A stretch of DNA of 64,000 bases. It comes from Streptomyces sp. PT12 (lineage in GTDB: Bacteria; Actinomycetota; Actinomycetes; Streptomycetales; Streptomycetaceae). The notes beneath the pieces are model-generated. The model was not told the origin of the DNA and searched no databases. It worked only from the letters and a program-made list of their open reading frames with translations. The stretch lies in assembly GCF_003311645.1 (NCBI RefSeq), contig NZ_QEST01000080.1, forward strand, positions 62,001-126,000. Reading direction: 5' to 3'. Made by a program: the position numbers and the translations under genes. Each line of letters starts with the position of its first letter. The stretch's first letter is position 1. Shown here one piece after another: positions 36,706-48,034 of this stretch.

Positions 36706-37401
36706 TTAAAGCAGCGCGTGAGGGGCCAGCACCCCGCGGGGGGGCACCCCGGTCAGCGCGGTGACGACGGGCTCGAGCGCGACCCTGATCTCCTCGGCGA
36801 CGGACCTGAAATAGGGCAGCGGGGCGCCATAGGGATCCTGCACCTCGTCCGCCTCGGCGTTGGGCGCCAGGAGCCAGCCGCGCAGCGCGGCGGCGGCCCT
36901 GGCCAGCGCCCTGGCGCGCTCGACCAGCTCCTCGGGTGACGCGGCGGCGGGCAGGGTCGCCATGTCGATCGCCCGCACCAGCCGCGTGAACTCCTTGAGC
37001 GTGAACGTCCGCAGCCCCGCCGAGTGCCCCATGGAGATGACCTGCGCCCTGTGGTCGCGGGTCGCGGTCAGCACGAGGTCGGCGTGGATGACGTGCTCGT
37101 CCAGCAGCTCGCGCCCGGTGAACCCCCGTGCGTCGACGCCGTATTCGCCGAGCAGCTGCGCGGCGTGCGCCTCCATGGGCGCGCCTTCGTGGCCCCATGT
37201 CCCCGCGCTCTCCACCACCAGCCCCGCGGCCCGCTCCCCCAGCCGGTCGGCCAGGGCATGGCGGGTGAGCCGTTCCGTGATGGGGGAACGGCACACGTTG
37301 CCGGTGCTGACGTGGAGGATGCGGAACACCTGCCGGGGCGGCGCCGAGCCGCCGCGCCGAGGTATGCCGACGTCCGTGGGGCCACCCGAGGGCGGGGTCA
37401 C
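36706..37401 (-). CDS. Low-molecular-weight phosphatase-like protein lacking the catalytic Cys
   Basis: 231 residues from GTG 37401, in a GTGA overlap with the YrdC stop. LMW protein-tyrosine phosphatase fold: P-loop, C-x5-R in active enzymes, here HVSTGNVCRSPI (30-41), so the nucleophilic Cys is Ser32 while Cys37 and Arg38 remain. The general acid Asp is kept in the DPYG motif near residue 196. TLKEFTRLVR and SAGTWGHEG are typical of the actinobacterial branch. As a Ser variant it should not hydrolyse phosphotyrosine and may bind phosphorylated ligands. I recall similar sequences in other Streptomyces but did not verify this. Confidence 0.85.
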   Translation of the reverse strand: MTPPSGGPTDVGIPRRGGSAPPRQVFRILHVSTGNVCRSPITERLTRHALADRLGERAAGLVVESAGTWGHEGAPMEAHAAQLLGEYGVDARGFTGRELLDEHVIHADLVLTATRDHRAQVISMGHSAGLRTFTLKEFTRLVRAIDMATLPAAASPEELVERARALARAAAALRGWLLAPNAEADEVQDPYGAPLPYFRSVAEEIRVALEPVVTALTGVPPRGVLAPHALL

Positions 37402-38042
37402 GCGGTCTCCAGATCGGGAACGACCTTGCGCAGCTCCTCCTCGCTCACCGCCCCGGCGCGCAGCAGCACCGGGACCGCGCCGGTGACGTCGACGATCGAA
37501 GAGGGAACGGTGTCGGGCGTCGGCCCGCCGTCCAGGTAGACCGAAACGGAGTCCCCCAGCATGTCCTGGGCGCCGTCGCAGTCCTGGGGTGGCGGCTGGC
37601 CCGTCAGGTTGGCGCTCGAGACGGCCATCGGGCCGAACTCCTTGAGCAGCTCGAGCGCGACGGGGTGCAGCGGCATGCGCACCGCCACGGTGCCGCGGGT
37701 CTCCCCCAGGTCCCAGGTGAGCGACGGCTGGTGCCTGGCGACCAGCGTCAACGCGCCGGGCCAGAACGCGTCCACGAGCTCCCACGCGCGTTCGGAGAAG
37801 TCGGTGACCAGGCCGTGCAGCGTCGTGGGCGAGCCCACGAGCACGGGTGAAGGGACGCCCCTGCCGCGGCCCTTGGCCTCGAGCAGGTCGGCGACGGCCG
37901 TGCTGTTGAAGGCGTCCGCGCCGATGCCGTAGACGGTGTCGGTGGGCAGCACGACCAGGTCGCCGCGCCTGACGGCCGCCGCCGCCTCGCGCAGGCCGGT
38001 CTTGCGGGTGACCACGTCGGAGCAGTCGTAGCGCCGTGCCAT
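37398..38042 (-). CDS. L-threonylcarbamoyladenylate synthase (YrdC/Sua5)
   Basis: 214 residues. Makes the activated intermediate for t6A at position 37 of ANN-decoding tRNAs. Motifs: VLPTDTVYGIGADAFNSTAV with the basic KGRGRG, SPVLVG, the FWPGALTLVA stretch and PMAVSSANLTGQPPPQD. ATG 38042 follows GAGGAGG. It is downstream of prmC and overlaps the phosphatase-like gene, so one operon with prfA-prmC is likely. Confidence 0.94.
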   Translation of the reverse strand: MARRYDCSDVVTRKTGLREAAAAVRRGDLVVLPTDTVYGIGADAFNSTAVADLLEAKGRGRGVPSPVLVGSPTTLHGLVTDFSERAWELVDAFWPGALTLVARHQPSLTWDLGETRGTVAVRMPLHPVALELLKEFGPMAVSSANLTGQPPPQDCDGAQDMLGDSVSVYLDGGPTPDTVPSSIVDVTGAVPVLLRAGAVSEEELRKVVPDLETA

Positions 38043-38073
38043 GACGGAATGTCCTCCTCTGTCGCCGCGCCCG

Positions 38074-38943
38074 CTACCGGGCGACGCGGCGGGCGGTGGC
38101 GAATCGGGGCCTGTTGTTGAGGTCGGGGTGGTCGGCGGCGTCGGCCCAGCCGCGGTCCTCGGTGAAGATCCAGGGCACCTGCCCCCCCTGGGTGTCGGCG
38201 TGCTCGACCACCACCATGCCACCGGGCCGCAGCAGCCGGTGCGCCGCCCTCTCCAGGCCGCGGATCACATCGAGGCCGTCCTCCCCCGAGAACAGCGCGA
38301 TCCCCGGGTCGTGATCGCGGGCCTCGGGCGCCACGTACTCCCATTCGGTGAGCGGGATGTAGGGCGGGTTGGAGATCACCAGGTCGGCCTGGCCCGACAG
38401 TTCGGGCAGCGCGGTGCGGGCGTCGCCGTGGTGCAGCACGACGCGGCTGCCCTCGGCGTTCTTCCGCGCCCAGCCGAGCGCCGTCTCGTCCAGCTCGACC
38501 GCGTGCACGCGCGAGCGCGGCACCTCCTGGGCGAGGGCGAGCGCGATGGCGCCCGAGCCCGTGCACAGGTCGACGATCAGCGGCTCGGCGACGTCCATGG
38601 CGCGGACCGCGTCTATCGCCCAGCCGACGACGGACTCGGTCTCCGGGCGCGGCACGAACACCCCTGGCCCGACCTGGAGTTCGAGGTAGCGGAAGAACGC
38701 CCGCCCCGTGATGTGCTGGAGCGGCTCGCGGGCCTCGCGGCGGGCGACCGCCTCCCAGTAGCGCGCGTCGAAGTCCGCGTCGGGCACCGAGTGCAGCCGG
38801 GAGCGCTCCGTGCCGTGCACGAACGCGGCCAGCTCCTCGGCGTCGAAGCGCGGCGATGGCACCCCGGCGTCGGCGAGCCGCTGCGTGGCCCTGGCGACCT
38901 CGGCGAGCAGAAGGGAACGGGACGACCCGGAAGACGCAGTCAC
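38074..38943 (-). CDS. prmC: Peptide chain release factor N5-glutamine methyltransferase PrmC
   Basis: 289 residues from GTG 38943. Methylates the Gln of the GGQ motif in release factors. SAM-binding LIVDLCTGSGAIALALAQEV and the substrate-binding motif SNPPYIPLTEWEY are visible. The frame also opens 6 codons earlier at ATG 38961, but TAGGGT (38951-38956) lies 7 bp before the GTG, suggesting a leaderless internal start in addition to readthrough from prfA, whose stop is 25 bp upstream. Confidence 0.95.
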   Translation of the reverse strand: MTASSGSSRSLLLAEVARATQRLADAGVPSPRFDAEELAAFVHGTERSRLHSVPDADFDARYWEAVARREAREPLQHITGRAFFRYLELQVGPGVFVPRPETESVVGWAIDAVRAMDVAEPLIVDLCTGSGAIALALAQEVPRSRVHAVELDETALGWARKNAEGSRVVLHHGDARTALPELSGQADLVISNPPYIPLTEWEYVAPEARDHDPGIALFSGEDGLDVIRGLERAAHRLLRPGGMVVVEHADTQGGQVPWIFTEDRGWADAADHPDLNNRPRFATARRVAR

Positions 38944-38968
38944 ATCGTCCACCCTACGCACCCGGCCA

Positions 38969-40039
38969 TCAGCCCGCCGCCGCGAGCTTGGCGGCCGAAT
39001 CGGCGTCCACGCACGCCTGGATGACCGCGTCCAGGTCGCCGTCGAGCACCTGGTCGAGGTTGTACGCCTTGAAGCCCACGCGGTGGTCGGAGATGCGGTT
39101 CTCGGGGAAGTTGTAGGTGCGCACGCGCTCGGAGCGGTCCACGGTGCGGACCTGGCTGCGGCGGGCGTCGGACGCCTCGCGGTCGGCCTCCTCGCGGGCG
39201 GCGGCGAGCAGCCTGGCGCGCAGGATGCGCAGCGCCTGCTCCTTGTTCTGGAGCTGGCTCTTCTCGTTCTGGCAGGAGACGACGATGCCGGTGGGCAGGT
39301 GCGTGATGCGCACGGCCGAGTCGGTGGTGTTGACCGACTGGCCGCCGGGGCCGGACGAGCGGTAGACGTCGACGCGCAGGTCGGCGGCGTTGATCTCGAC
39401 CTCCACGTCCTCCGCCTCGGGCAGCACGAGCACGCCAGCGGCCGAGGTGTGGATGCGGCCCTGCGACTCGGTGGCGGGCACGCGCTGCACGCGGTGCACG
39501 CCGCCCTCGTACTTGAGCCTGGCCCACACGCCCTGGCCCGCGGGGGGGCTGCCCTTGCTCTTGACGGCCACGGAGACGTCCTTGTAGCCGCCGAGGTCGG
39601 ACTCGTTGCCCTCGATGATCTCGGTCTGCCAGCCGACGCGTTCCGCGTAGCGCAGATACATGCGCAGCAGGTCCCCGGCGAACAGCGCGGACTCGTCGCC
39701 GCCCTCGCCCGCCTTGATCTCCAGGATGACGTCCTTGTCGTCGCTGGGGTCGCGCGGGACCAGCAGCAGGCGCAGCTCGTCGGTCAGCTCGTCGCGCCTG
39801 GCCGTCAGATCCTTGACCTCACCAGCGAAGTCCGGGTCCTCGACGGCGAGTTCGCGGGCGGTCTCGATGTCGTCGCCATAGCGCTTCCAGGCGCGGTAGG
39901 CGGTGATCACCGGGGTGAGCTCGGCGTAGCGCTTGCCGAGCCGGCGCGCGGTGGCCTGGTCGGCGTGGACAGCGGGGTCGGCCAGCCGCCGTTCGAGGTC
40001 GGCGTGCTCGCCGACGAGTTCCTCGACCGCCTCGAACAT
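38969..40039 (-). CDS. prfA: Peptide chain release factor 1
   Basis: 356 residues, ATG 40039 behind CCAGGAG. Recognises UAA and UAG. The codon-recognition loop [12 protein letters not shown] and the catalytic motif SGPGGQSVN with the methylated Gln are intact, as is [20 protein letters not shown] in part. Followed by prmC, its modifying enzyme. Confidence 0.98.
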   Translation of the reverse strand: MFEAVEELVGEHADLERRLADPAVHADQATARRLGKRYAELTPVITAYRAWKRYGDDIETARELAVEDPDFAGEVKDLTARRDELTDELRLLLVPRDPSDDKDVILEIKAGEGGDESALFAGDLLRMYLRYAERVGWQTEIIEGNESDLGGYKDVSVAVKSKGSPPAGQGVWARLKYEGGVHRVQRVPATESQGRIHTSAAGVLVLPEAEDVEVEINAADLRVDVYRSSGPGGQSVNTTDSAVRITHLPTGIVVSCQNEKSQLQNKEQALRILRARLLAAAREEADREASDARRSQVRTVDRSERVRTYNFPENRISDHRVGFKAYNLDQVLDGDLDAVIQACVDADSAAKLAAAG

Positions 40040-40100
40040 CTTCTGTGCTCCTGGGGGGGTGGCTGCTGGATGACGGCCGCCTGAGGGCTGGCCGCGACGG

Positions 40101-40135
40101 GACGTAAGGCAACGGGACGCAAGGCAACGGGACGG
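40101..40135. repeat. 15-bp tandem duplication upstream of prfA
   Basis: GACGYAAGGCAACGG at 40101-40115 and 40116-40130, followed by GACGG. It lies 60-95 bp before the prfA start, in its leader or promoter region. Confidence 0.7.
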
Positions 40136-40147
40136 GGACGCGAAAGA

Positions 40148-40210
40148 CGCCGGGTCGCGGCCGCCCCCGCCGCCGCGCGTACGCGGTGCGGAAGGGCGGC
40201 CGACCCGGCG
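40148..40210 (-). terminator. Terminator after rpmE
   Basis: Arms 40148-40166 and 40194-40210 (CGCCGGGTC...GGCCGCCC) pair with one bulged position around a GC-rich loop that can itself fold. It lies between rpmE and prfA, so prfA needs its own promoter. Confidence 0.75.
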
Positions 40211-40222
40211 CCGTCGGGGTCG

Positions 40223-40447
40223 CTACTTGCGGTTCGACCCGGCGTTCTTGCCGAAGCGCGCCTCGAAGCGGGCCACGCGGCCACCGGTGTCGAGGATCTT
40301 CTGCTTGCCGGTGTAGAAGGGGTGGCACTCGGAGCAGATGTCGGCGCGGATGCTGCCGGTGCTCACGGTGCTACGGGTGGTGAACGACGCGCCACAGGTG
40401 CAGCTGACCTGGGTCTCGACGTACTCCGGGTGGATGTCGCGCTTCAC
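40223..40447 (-). CDS. rpmE: 50S ribosomal protein L31, zinc-containing form
   Basis: 74 residues, GTG 40447 behind AGGAGA. The Cys set CTC in SCTCGASF and CSEC in [16 protein letters not shown] makes this the C+ zinc-binding paralogue. In Streptomyces the C- paralogue is repressed by Zur, so this is the form used when zinc is sufficient. Confidence 0.97.
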   Translation of the reverse strand: MKRDIHPEYVETQVSCTCGASFTTRSTVSTGSIRADICSECHPFYTGKQKILDTGGRVARFEARFGKNAGSNRK

Positions 40448-40566
40448 GGTCTCTCCTAGATTCGGGAGGGCACCGGGTCGGCGCGCGGGCGCGCGCCGTG
40501 AACCGGGGCCGACGCTCCAGTCTGCCAGGACCGGGCGTGCCCGCCAAAACGAGGTCGGGCGACCCG

Positions 40567-41691
40567 TTATTCCCCGTGCGGCGCCCGCCCCGGAATGGCC
40601 ACGGGGGTGCCGCCGCCGTTCTCGCCGGTCCGGTCGTCGGTGGCCGAGCGCGGCACCCGGCGGTCCTCGCGCAGGGCGTTCCAGACCTGCCGTGAGCGGT
40701 CATCGACGGGCGCGACGCGATTGGGGTCCTCGGGGTCGCGCTCCACGGGGAGCGTGACCATCCGGAGGTCGTCGGGGCCGATGTCCCGCATGCTGCGCCC
40801 GAGCCCCGCGAGGTCGCGCACCGAGCCGAGCGAGGAGTCCGTGGTGACGGCCGAGGTCGCGACGTCGGCGAGGTCCCACAGGCGCTTGGGGTTGGTCATC
40901 AGGCCGACGCCGCTGACCTGGTCGGCCAGCGCGCGCACGAACTGCTGCTGGAGCTCTATGCGGCTGAGGTCGCTGCCGTCCCCGACGGCCTTGCGCGTGC
41001 GCACGAGCGCGAGGGACTGCTCGCCGTCGAGGGTGTGGGTGCCCGCGGGCAGGTCGAGGTGGCTGTCCTCGTCGTCGATGGACCGGGTGGTGGTGATCTC
41101 GACGCCGCCCAGGGTGTCGATCATGTCGGCGAAGCCGCGGAAGTCGATCTCGATGAAGTGGTCCATCCGCAGCCCGGTCATCTCCTCGACGGTCTTGACC
41201 GAGCAGACGGGACCGCCCACGGTGTATGCCTCGTTGAACATCGAACGCTCCCGCGCGGGCGTCTTCGAGCCGTCGTCGCGCTCGCACGCGGGCCGTTCGA
41301 CCATCGTGTCGCGCGGGATGGAGACGACGGTCGCGGCGTCGTGGCCCTCGTGGACGTGCACGATCATCGCGGTGTCCGCGCGGGCGCCCTCCTGGGCGTC
41401 CTCGCCACCGTACGCGCCGTTCACGCCGGCGCGCGAGTCGGAGCCGAGGACGAGGATGTCGAGGGAGTCGTGCGGGGCGTCCTCGGGGCGGTCGGGGCCG
41501 AGGGCGCCGTCGATGTCGATGTGCGCGATGTTCCGGTCGAGCTTGGCGTAGAGCGCGGTGGCCCCCACGCCCGTGACGACGACCAGCAGGGCGAGCCCCA
41601 GGACGGCGAACCGCAGCAGCCTGCGGCGGCGGGCCCGGCCGCCCGCGCGGGGGTGATCCGGCGGTCGCTCTCCGTCCAATGGGGGGCCCAT
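40567..41691 (-). CDS. LytR-CpsA-Psr (LCP) family glycopolymer transferase
   Basis: 374 residues. LCP enzymes attach wall teichoic acids or other glycopolymers to peptidoglycan. Basic N terminus with [10 protein letters not shown], one membrane helix (about 27-50), then the LCP domain: [33 protein letters not shown] in part, SIPRDTMVE with catalytic Arg/Asp, [20 protein letters not shown] and SLALVRTRK. It ends in a short charged tail. ATG 41691 is the first start in frame; CACAAT lies 6 bp upstream, a poor version of the leaderless box. Downstream of rho on the same strand, separated by a terminator. Confidence 0.93.
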   Translation of the reverse strand: MGPPLDGERPPDHPRAGGRARRRRLLRFAVLGLALLVVVTGVGATALYAKLDRNIAHIDIDGALGPDRPEDAPHDSLDILVLGSDSRAGVNGAYGGEDAQEGARADTAMIVHVHEGHDAATVVSIPRDTMVERPACERDDGSKTPARERSMFNEAYTVGGPVCSVKTVEEMTGLRMDHFIEIDFRGFADMIDTLGGVEITTTRSIDDEDSHLDLPAGTHTLDGEQSLALVRTRKAVGDGSDLSRIELQQQFVRALADQVSGVGLMTNPKRLWDLADVATSAVTTDSSLGSVRDLAGLGRSMRDIGPDDLRMVTLPVERDPEDPNRVAPVDDRSRQVWNALREDRRVPRSATDDRTGENGGGTPVAIPGRAPHGE

Positions 41692-41787
41692 TCACCCATT
41701 GTGCCCCGCTTTATCCGATCCCGCTTGTCGAACGGTGCACGCCCGGCGTTCACCCGGGCGACACCCTCCGTTCATGCGACGCGGAAC

Positions 41788-41820
41788 GGCCCCGGCCACC
41801 GCTCGCCGGTGGCCGGGGCC
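41788..41820 (-). terminator. Intrinsic terminator after rho
   Basis: Perfect 14-bp stem (41788-41801 with 41807-41820, GGCCCCGGCCACCG arm) and 5-nt loop, 25 bp beyond the rho stop. Confidence 0.9.
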
Positions 41821-41844
41821 CTCGCGTGCTGTGCCGTCCCCGGG

Positions 41845-43782
<1,938 letters not shown>

Positions 43783-44182
43783 GTAGGGTCCTTCCCTGGA
43801 GCGGACGTCGGCCTGTCTGGCTCGGCGACCGGTCGTGCTCTCCGGCTGCGGCCCCGTGCGGCGGACCGGCCGGTGCGGTGATCCGCCTGCTCATCGCGGC
43901 GGAAGATCAATTCAAGAGGTGTGGTGCGGTGAGGATCGAGGAGGATTCGACGAACCGTCTCGCACCGCTTCCGGAGCGGGCTCGGCACTGCCAGGCAGGC
44001 TGCTCGGGCAGATGAGTGGAGGCTCCCGGAAGAAGAGGTGGTCCCAGGAGGTGGGACCCCGGAATTCCGCACGGCGTCCAGCGGGACGGTACGTGCAGAC
44101 TTGAGGTTAACACTACCGGATCCTGCCTTCATTCCCCCTCATCCATGTTCTCCGGCGACCGTTCTTCGGTGTCTTTCGGCGA
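43783..44182 (-). promoter_or_regulatory. Long 5' region of rho, no gene seen
   Basis: About 400 bp without a supported gene. A TAGTGT box on the minus strand (44110-44115) would start a leader of about 320 nt. It contains the hairpin GGTCCCA/TGGGACC (44040-44058, 5-nt loop). Rho genes are often autoregulated through their leaders, so this is a candidate region; the promoter lacks a clear -35. Confidence 0.4.
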
Positions 44183-45109
44183 TCACTGACCGGTCCCGGT
44201 CAGTGGCAGAACGCAGGCGCCCGCCGTGTCCAGGGCCAGCCTGTTGGCCGTCCAGCCGTCACCGGCCAGCCGGGCCACCTTCTCCGCCTCGCCGTCCTCC
44301 GCGAACGCCAGGACCGTGGGCCCCGCGCCCGAGATCACCGCGGGCACTCCGTCAGCCCGCAGTCGGCCGACCAGGTCCATGGACTCCGGCATCGCGGACG
44401 CCCGGTACTCCTGGTGCAGCCGGTCCTCGGTGGCGGGCAGCAGCAGCTCGGGGCGCCGGGTCAGCGCCTCCACGAGCAGCGCGGCGCGGCCCGCGTTCGC
44501 CGCCGCGTCGACGTGCGGCACCGTGCGCGGCAGCAGGCCGCGCGCGGTGTGGGTGGCCAGCGGCCTGGCGGGCACGAACACCACGGGGACGACCGTGGGC
44601 GCCGGATCCATCCGGATCGCGCGCACCGCGCCGTTCTCGCCCCAGGCCAGCGTGAAGCCGCCGAGCAGGCACGCGGCGACGTTGTCCGGATGCCCCTCCA
44701 TCTCGGCGGCCAGCTCGAGCATCGTCGCGTCGTCGAGGCGGGCCTCGCCGCCCGAGGTCACCGCGCGGGCGGCCACCAGGCCCGCGCAGATCGCGGCCGA
44801 CGACGAGCCGAGGCCGCGGCCGTGCGGAATGCGGTTCGCGCACACGACCTCGAGACCGCGCGGCTGCCCGCCGAGCGCGTCGAACGCCGTGCGCAACGCC
44901 CTGATCAGGAGGTTCCGCTCGTCGCGCGGCAGGGTGTCGGCGCCCTCGCCCGCGAGATCGACGTGCAGCCCCGACTCCGCGACCCTGACCACCACGTCGT
45001 CGTAGAGCCCCAGGGCCAGGCCGAGCGCGTCGAAGCCGGGACCGAGGTTGGCGCTGGTCGCGGGCGTACGCACCCGCACGGCTGCGGCGCGGAAGGCGGG
45101 ATGGGCCAT
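44183..45109 (-). CDS. thrB: Homoserine kinase
   Basis: 308 residues from ATG 45109 (AAGGAG 11 bp before); the frame is open further but homology begins at AHPAFRAAAVRVRTPATSAN. GHMP kinase phosphorylating homoserine for threonine. Motifs: TPATSANLGPGFDALGLALG, the ATP loop IPHGRGLGSSSAAICAG, EGHPDNVAACLLGG, and VISGAGPTVLAF at the end. Last gene of the hom-thrC-thrB order, but separated from thrC by 289 bp with a terminator and its own likely promoter. Confidence 0.96.
   Translation of the reverse strand: MAHPAFRAAAVRVRTPATSANLGPGFDALGLALGLYDDVVVRVAESGLHVDLAGEGADTLPRDERNLLIRALRTAFDALGGQPRGLEVVCANRIPHGRGLGSSSAAICAGLVAARAVTSGGEARLDDATMLELAAEMEGHPDNVAACLLGGFTLAWGENGAVRAIRMDPAPTVVPVVFVPARPLATHTARGLLPRTVPHVDAAANAGRAALLVEALTRRPELLLPATEDRLHQEYRASAMPESMDLVGRLRADGVPAVISGAGPTVLAFAEDGEAEKVARLAGDGWTANRLALDTAGACVLPLTGTGQ
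44184..44205 (-). terminator. Palindrome at the thrB stop
   Basis: CACTGACCGG and CCGGTCAGTG form a perfect 22-bp palindrome with 2 central bases; in RNA, an 8-bp stem with 6-nt loop. It includes the thrB stop codon. Confidence 0.55.
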
Positions 45110-45238
45110 CGCTCGATGACTCTCCTTGGTGAGATGTGCGGCAAGTCCTCGACGGGCGTGCGGCGCCGGCATGAGAGGCGCGAGCCCTGCCTCGCGCGGG
45201 CGACTGCGAGCGTTACACCACTTCGGGACGAATACCAG

Positions 45239-45244
45239 CCTATC
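45239..45244 (-). promoter_or_regulatory. Possible thrB promoter -10
   Basis: TAGGCT on the minus strand, about 130 bp before the thrB start, downstream of the thrC terminator. No good -35 is visible. Confidence 0.35.
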
Positions 45245-45256
45245 GAAGGAAGGTTC

Positions 45257-45301
45257 ATGCGCGATACAGGGCGGGTCGGTGTCGTCATCAGCCGGGCGTA
45301 G
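45257..45301 (+). CDS. Possible 14-residue small ORF between thrB and thrC
   Basis: MRDTGRVGVVISRA on the strand opposite the thr genes. GAAGGAAGG lies 4 bp before the ATG, an unusually good ribosome site, and a strong hairpin (45317-45352) follows 15 bp after the stop, giving a complete mini-unit. No homologue is known to me; it may be chance in a divergent promoter region. Confidence 0.3.
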   Translation: MRDTGRVGVVISRA

Positions 45302-45316
45302 ACCGGCGTTTGCCCC

Positions 45317-45352
45317 GGCGCGCGCCCGCTCCGCACCCCGCGGGCGCGCGCC
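45317..45352. terminator. Terminator between thrC and thrB
   Basis: Perfect 13-bp stem (45317-45329 with 45340-45352, GGCGCGCGCCCGC arm), 10-nt loop, 46 bp after the thrC stop. It isolates thrB from thrC. Confidence 0.88.
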
Positions 45353-45398
45353 CGCCGCGCGCCGCCCGCCCTACGCCCCCGTACCCCGTGCCCCGCGC

Positions 45399-46472
45399 TC
45401 AGGCGAGGTCGAGGCGTTGGGCCGCCGCGTCCGCGTCCACCGGGACCGTCACCGGGCGGGGGGCGCCCGAGACCGCCCACTCCGTGTCCTTGAGCCCGTT
45501 GCCGGTGACCGTGCACACGATGACCTGGCCCGGGTCGACCTCGCCGTCCTCCGCGGCCTTGAGCAGACCGGCCACGGACGCGGCCGAAGCGGGCTCCACG
45601 AAGACGCCCTCGCCCGCCGCCAACAGCCGGTAGGAGGCCAGGATCTGGCGGTCGGTCACCGCGTCGATGCGCCCGCCCGACTCGTCCCTGGCGCGCTCGG
45701 CCGACGCCCAGGACGCGGGGTTGCCGATGCGGATCGCCGAGGCGATGGTCGAGGGGTCCTTGACCGGCTCGCCGCGCACGATCGGCGCCGCGCCCGACGC
45801 CTGGTAGCCCCACATGCGGGGGGTGCGGGTGGCCGGGCCTTCGGCGGCGTACTCCCGGTAACCCCGCCAGTACGCCGTGATGTTCCCGGCGTTGCCCACG
45901 GGCAGGACATGCAGGTCGGGCGCGTCGCCGAGCATGTCGACGATCTCGAACGCGGCCGTCTTCTGGCCCTCGATGCGCACGGGGTTCACCGAATTGACCA
46001 GCGCCACCGGGTACTTCTCCGAGAGCTGGCGGGCCAGGGTGAGGCAGTCGTCGAAGTTCCCGTCGACCTGGAGGATGCGGGAGCCGTGCACGAGCGCCTG
46101 GCCCATCTTGCCCAGCGCGATCTTGCCCTGGGGCACCAGCACGGCGCACACCATCCCGGCGCGCACCGCGTAAGCGGCCGCGGAGGCCGAGGTGTTGCCC
46201 GTCGAGGCACAGATGACGGCCCGCGCGCCCTCGGCCTTGGCCACCGAGATGGCCATGGTCATGCCGCGGTCCTTGAACGACCCCGTGGGATTGGCCCCCT
46301 CGACCTTGAGATAAACGTCACACCCGGTGCGTTCGGAGAGGACCCCCGCGGGGACCAGCGGCGTGCCCCCCTCGCGCAGCGTCACCACCGGGGTGTCGGG
46401 CGTGACCGGAAGCCGGTCGCGATACTCCTCGATCACCCCGCGCCACTGTCGGCTCGTGCCGGTGACAGACAT
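45399..46472 (-). CDS. thrC: Threonine synthase
   Basis: 357 residues from ATG 46472 (AGGAG site). PLP enzyme making threonine from O-phosphohomoserine. PLP Lys67 in [15 protein letters not shown], phosphate loop [12 protein letters not shown], and the opening [12 protein letters not shown] and TLREGGTPL typical of the short bacterial ThrC. Hom lies 53 bp upstream, so hom-thrC is one operon. Confidence 0.97.
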   Translation of the reverse strand: MSVTGTSRQWRGVIEEYRDRLPVTPDTPVVTLREGGTPLVPAGVLSERTGCDVYLKVEGANPTGSFKDRGMTMAISVAKAEGARAVICASTGNTSASAAAYAVRAGMVCAVLVPQGKIALGKMGQALVHGSRILQVDGNFDDCLTLARQLSEKYPVALVNSVNPVRIEGQKTAAFEIVDMLGDAPDLHVLPVGNAGNITAYWRGYREYAAEGPATRTPRMWGYQASGAAPIVRGEPVKDPSTIASAIRIGNPASWASAERARDESGGRIDAVTDRQILASYRLLAAGEGVFVEPASAASVAGLLKAAEDGEVDPGQVIVCTVTGNGLKDTEWAVSGAPRPVTVPVDADAAAQRLDLA

Positions 46473-46524
46473 GCCTGCTGCCTCTCCTGTTCGGGCCCGC
46501 GGCCGTTCGCCCCGGGCCGCGGAC

Positions 46525-47886
46525 CTATTCGCCTTCCACCCGCATGGTGCTCGCGACGCCGTGCACGGTGTCAAGGCTGCGCAGCGCCTCGACGGTCGCG
46601 CCGAGCGCGGCGTCGGGCGCCCTGTGGGTGACGACGACGAGCTTGGCCTCGCCGCCCCTGCCCTCCTGGCCTTCCTTGCTGCCCTGGAAGCCGCTCTTGA
46701 GGCCGCCCTGGCCGGTCTTGCTCCCCTTGCCGGTCTGCCGCACGGTGTCGATCGAGACCCCGTGGTCGGCGAAGACCGCGGCGCACTGGGCGAGCACGCC
46801 CGGCTTGTCCACCACGTCGAGACTGACGTGGTAGCGCGTGGTGACCTCGCCCATCGGGCTCACCGGGAGCTGGGCGTAGGCGGATTCGCGCGGCCCGAGG
46901 CCGCCCGTCAGGCGGTTGCGACAGGCGGCGACGAGGTCGCCGAGCACGGCGGACGCGGTCGGCGCGCCCCCCGCGCCCTGCCCGTAGAACATCAGCCGCC
47001 CGGCCGCCTCCGCCTCGACGAACACGGCGTTGTACGCCTCACGCACCCCCGCGAGCGGGTGGCTGAGCGGGATCATCGCCGGGTGGACGCGTGCGGTCAC
47101 CGAGCGGCCGTCCTCGGCCCGTTCGCAGATCGCGAGCAGCTTGACGGCGTGCCCCATCTGGCGCGCGCCCGCGATGTCGGCCGCGGTGATCTCGGTGATG
47201 CCCTCGCGGTGCACGTCGTCGAGGCGCACCCGCGTGTGGAACGCGATCCCGGCCAGGATCGCCGCCTTCGCCGCCGCGTCGAACCCCTCGACGTCCGCCG
47301 TCGGATCGGCCTCCGCGTACCCGAGCGCGGTCGCCTCGTCCAGCGCCTCGCCATAGCTGGCGCCGCTGGACTCCATGCGGTCGAGGATGAAGTTGGTCGT
47401 GCCGTTGACGATGCCGAGGACGCGGTCCACCTTGTCCCCGGCAAGGGACTCGCGCAGCGGGCGCAGCAGCGGGATGGCACCGGCGACCGACGCCTCGAAG
47501 TAGAGGTCGGCCGCGTGCTTCTCCGCCGCGGCCGAGAGCGCGGGGCCCTCCCCCGCGAGCAGCGCCTTGTTGGCGGTGACGACGCTCGCGCCGCTCTCGA
47601 AGGCGGCGTTGATCAGCGAACGGGCGGGCTCGATCCCGCCGATCAGCTCGACCACGACGTCGATGTCGCCCCGGGTGACCAGGGACTCGGCGTCCGTGGT
47701 GACCAGCGCGGGGTCGATGTCGCCGCGCGCCCTGCCGAGGCGGCGCACGGCGACCCCGGCCAGCTCGACGGGCGCCCCGATGCGCGCGGCGAGGTCACCG
47801 GCGTGCGCCGTCATCAGGCGGGCCACCTGCGAGCCGACGACCCCGCAGCCGAGCAGCGCCACCTTCAGCGGACGCGTGCGCACCAT
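46525..47886 (-). CDS. hom: Homoserine dehydrogenase with Gly/Lys/Gln-rich insertion in the ACT domain
   Basis: 453 residues from ATG 47886 (GAGGCGAGG site). NAD(P)-dependent step from aspartate semialdehyde to homoserine. Rossmann motif [11 protein letters not shown] (11-21), [21 protein letters not shown] and [14 protein letters not shown] are standard. The C-terminal ACT domain, which senses threonine, is split: between [10 protein letters not shown] and [11 protein letters not shown] lie about 25 residues of G, K, Q, S and E (about 385-411, DNA near 46645-46734) where homologues have a few residues. The insertion is in frame and in a surface loop. Operon with thrC; lysA upstream on the same strand. 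Confidence 0.96.
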   Translation of the reverse strand: MVRTRPLKVALLGCGVVGSQVARLMTAHAGDLAARIGAPVELAGVAVRRLGRARGDIDPALVTTDAESLVTRGDIDVVVELIGGIEPARSLINAAFESGASVVTANKALLAGEGPALSAAAEKHAADLYFEASVAGAIPLLRPLRESLAGDKVDRVLGIVNGTTNFILDRMESSGASYGEALDEATALGYAEADPTADVEGFDAAAKAAILAGIAFHTRVRLDDVHREGITEITAADIAGARQMGHAVKLLAICERAEDGRSVTARVHPAMIPLSHPLAGVREAYNAVFVEAEAAGRLMFYGQGAGGAPTASAVLGDLVAACRNRLTGGLGPRESAYAQLPVSPMGEVTTRYHVSLDVVDKPGVLAQCAAVFADHGVSIDTVRQTGKGSKTGQGGLKSGFQGSKEGQEGRGGEAKLVVVTHRAPDAALGATVEALRSLDTVHGVASTMRVEGE

Positions 47887-48034
47887 TCGACCTCGCCTCT
47901 CCGTGTGTCCCTTGATCCCTCGAGCCTCAGACGCCATCAAGTCTCACGCACCCGCGCGCGAGCCCCGCCCCGCGTTCACCATACGGACGCGGAACGCCCG
48001 GCGCGTGCCGTTCGCGCCGCGCGCTCTTCGCCCG

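Noticed and set aside
45257-45301. Threonine attenuator leader peptide
   Set aside because: The small ORF is on the strand opposite the thr genes and has only one Thr, so it cannot act as a classical attenuator for them.
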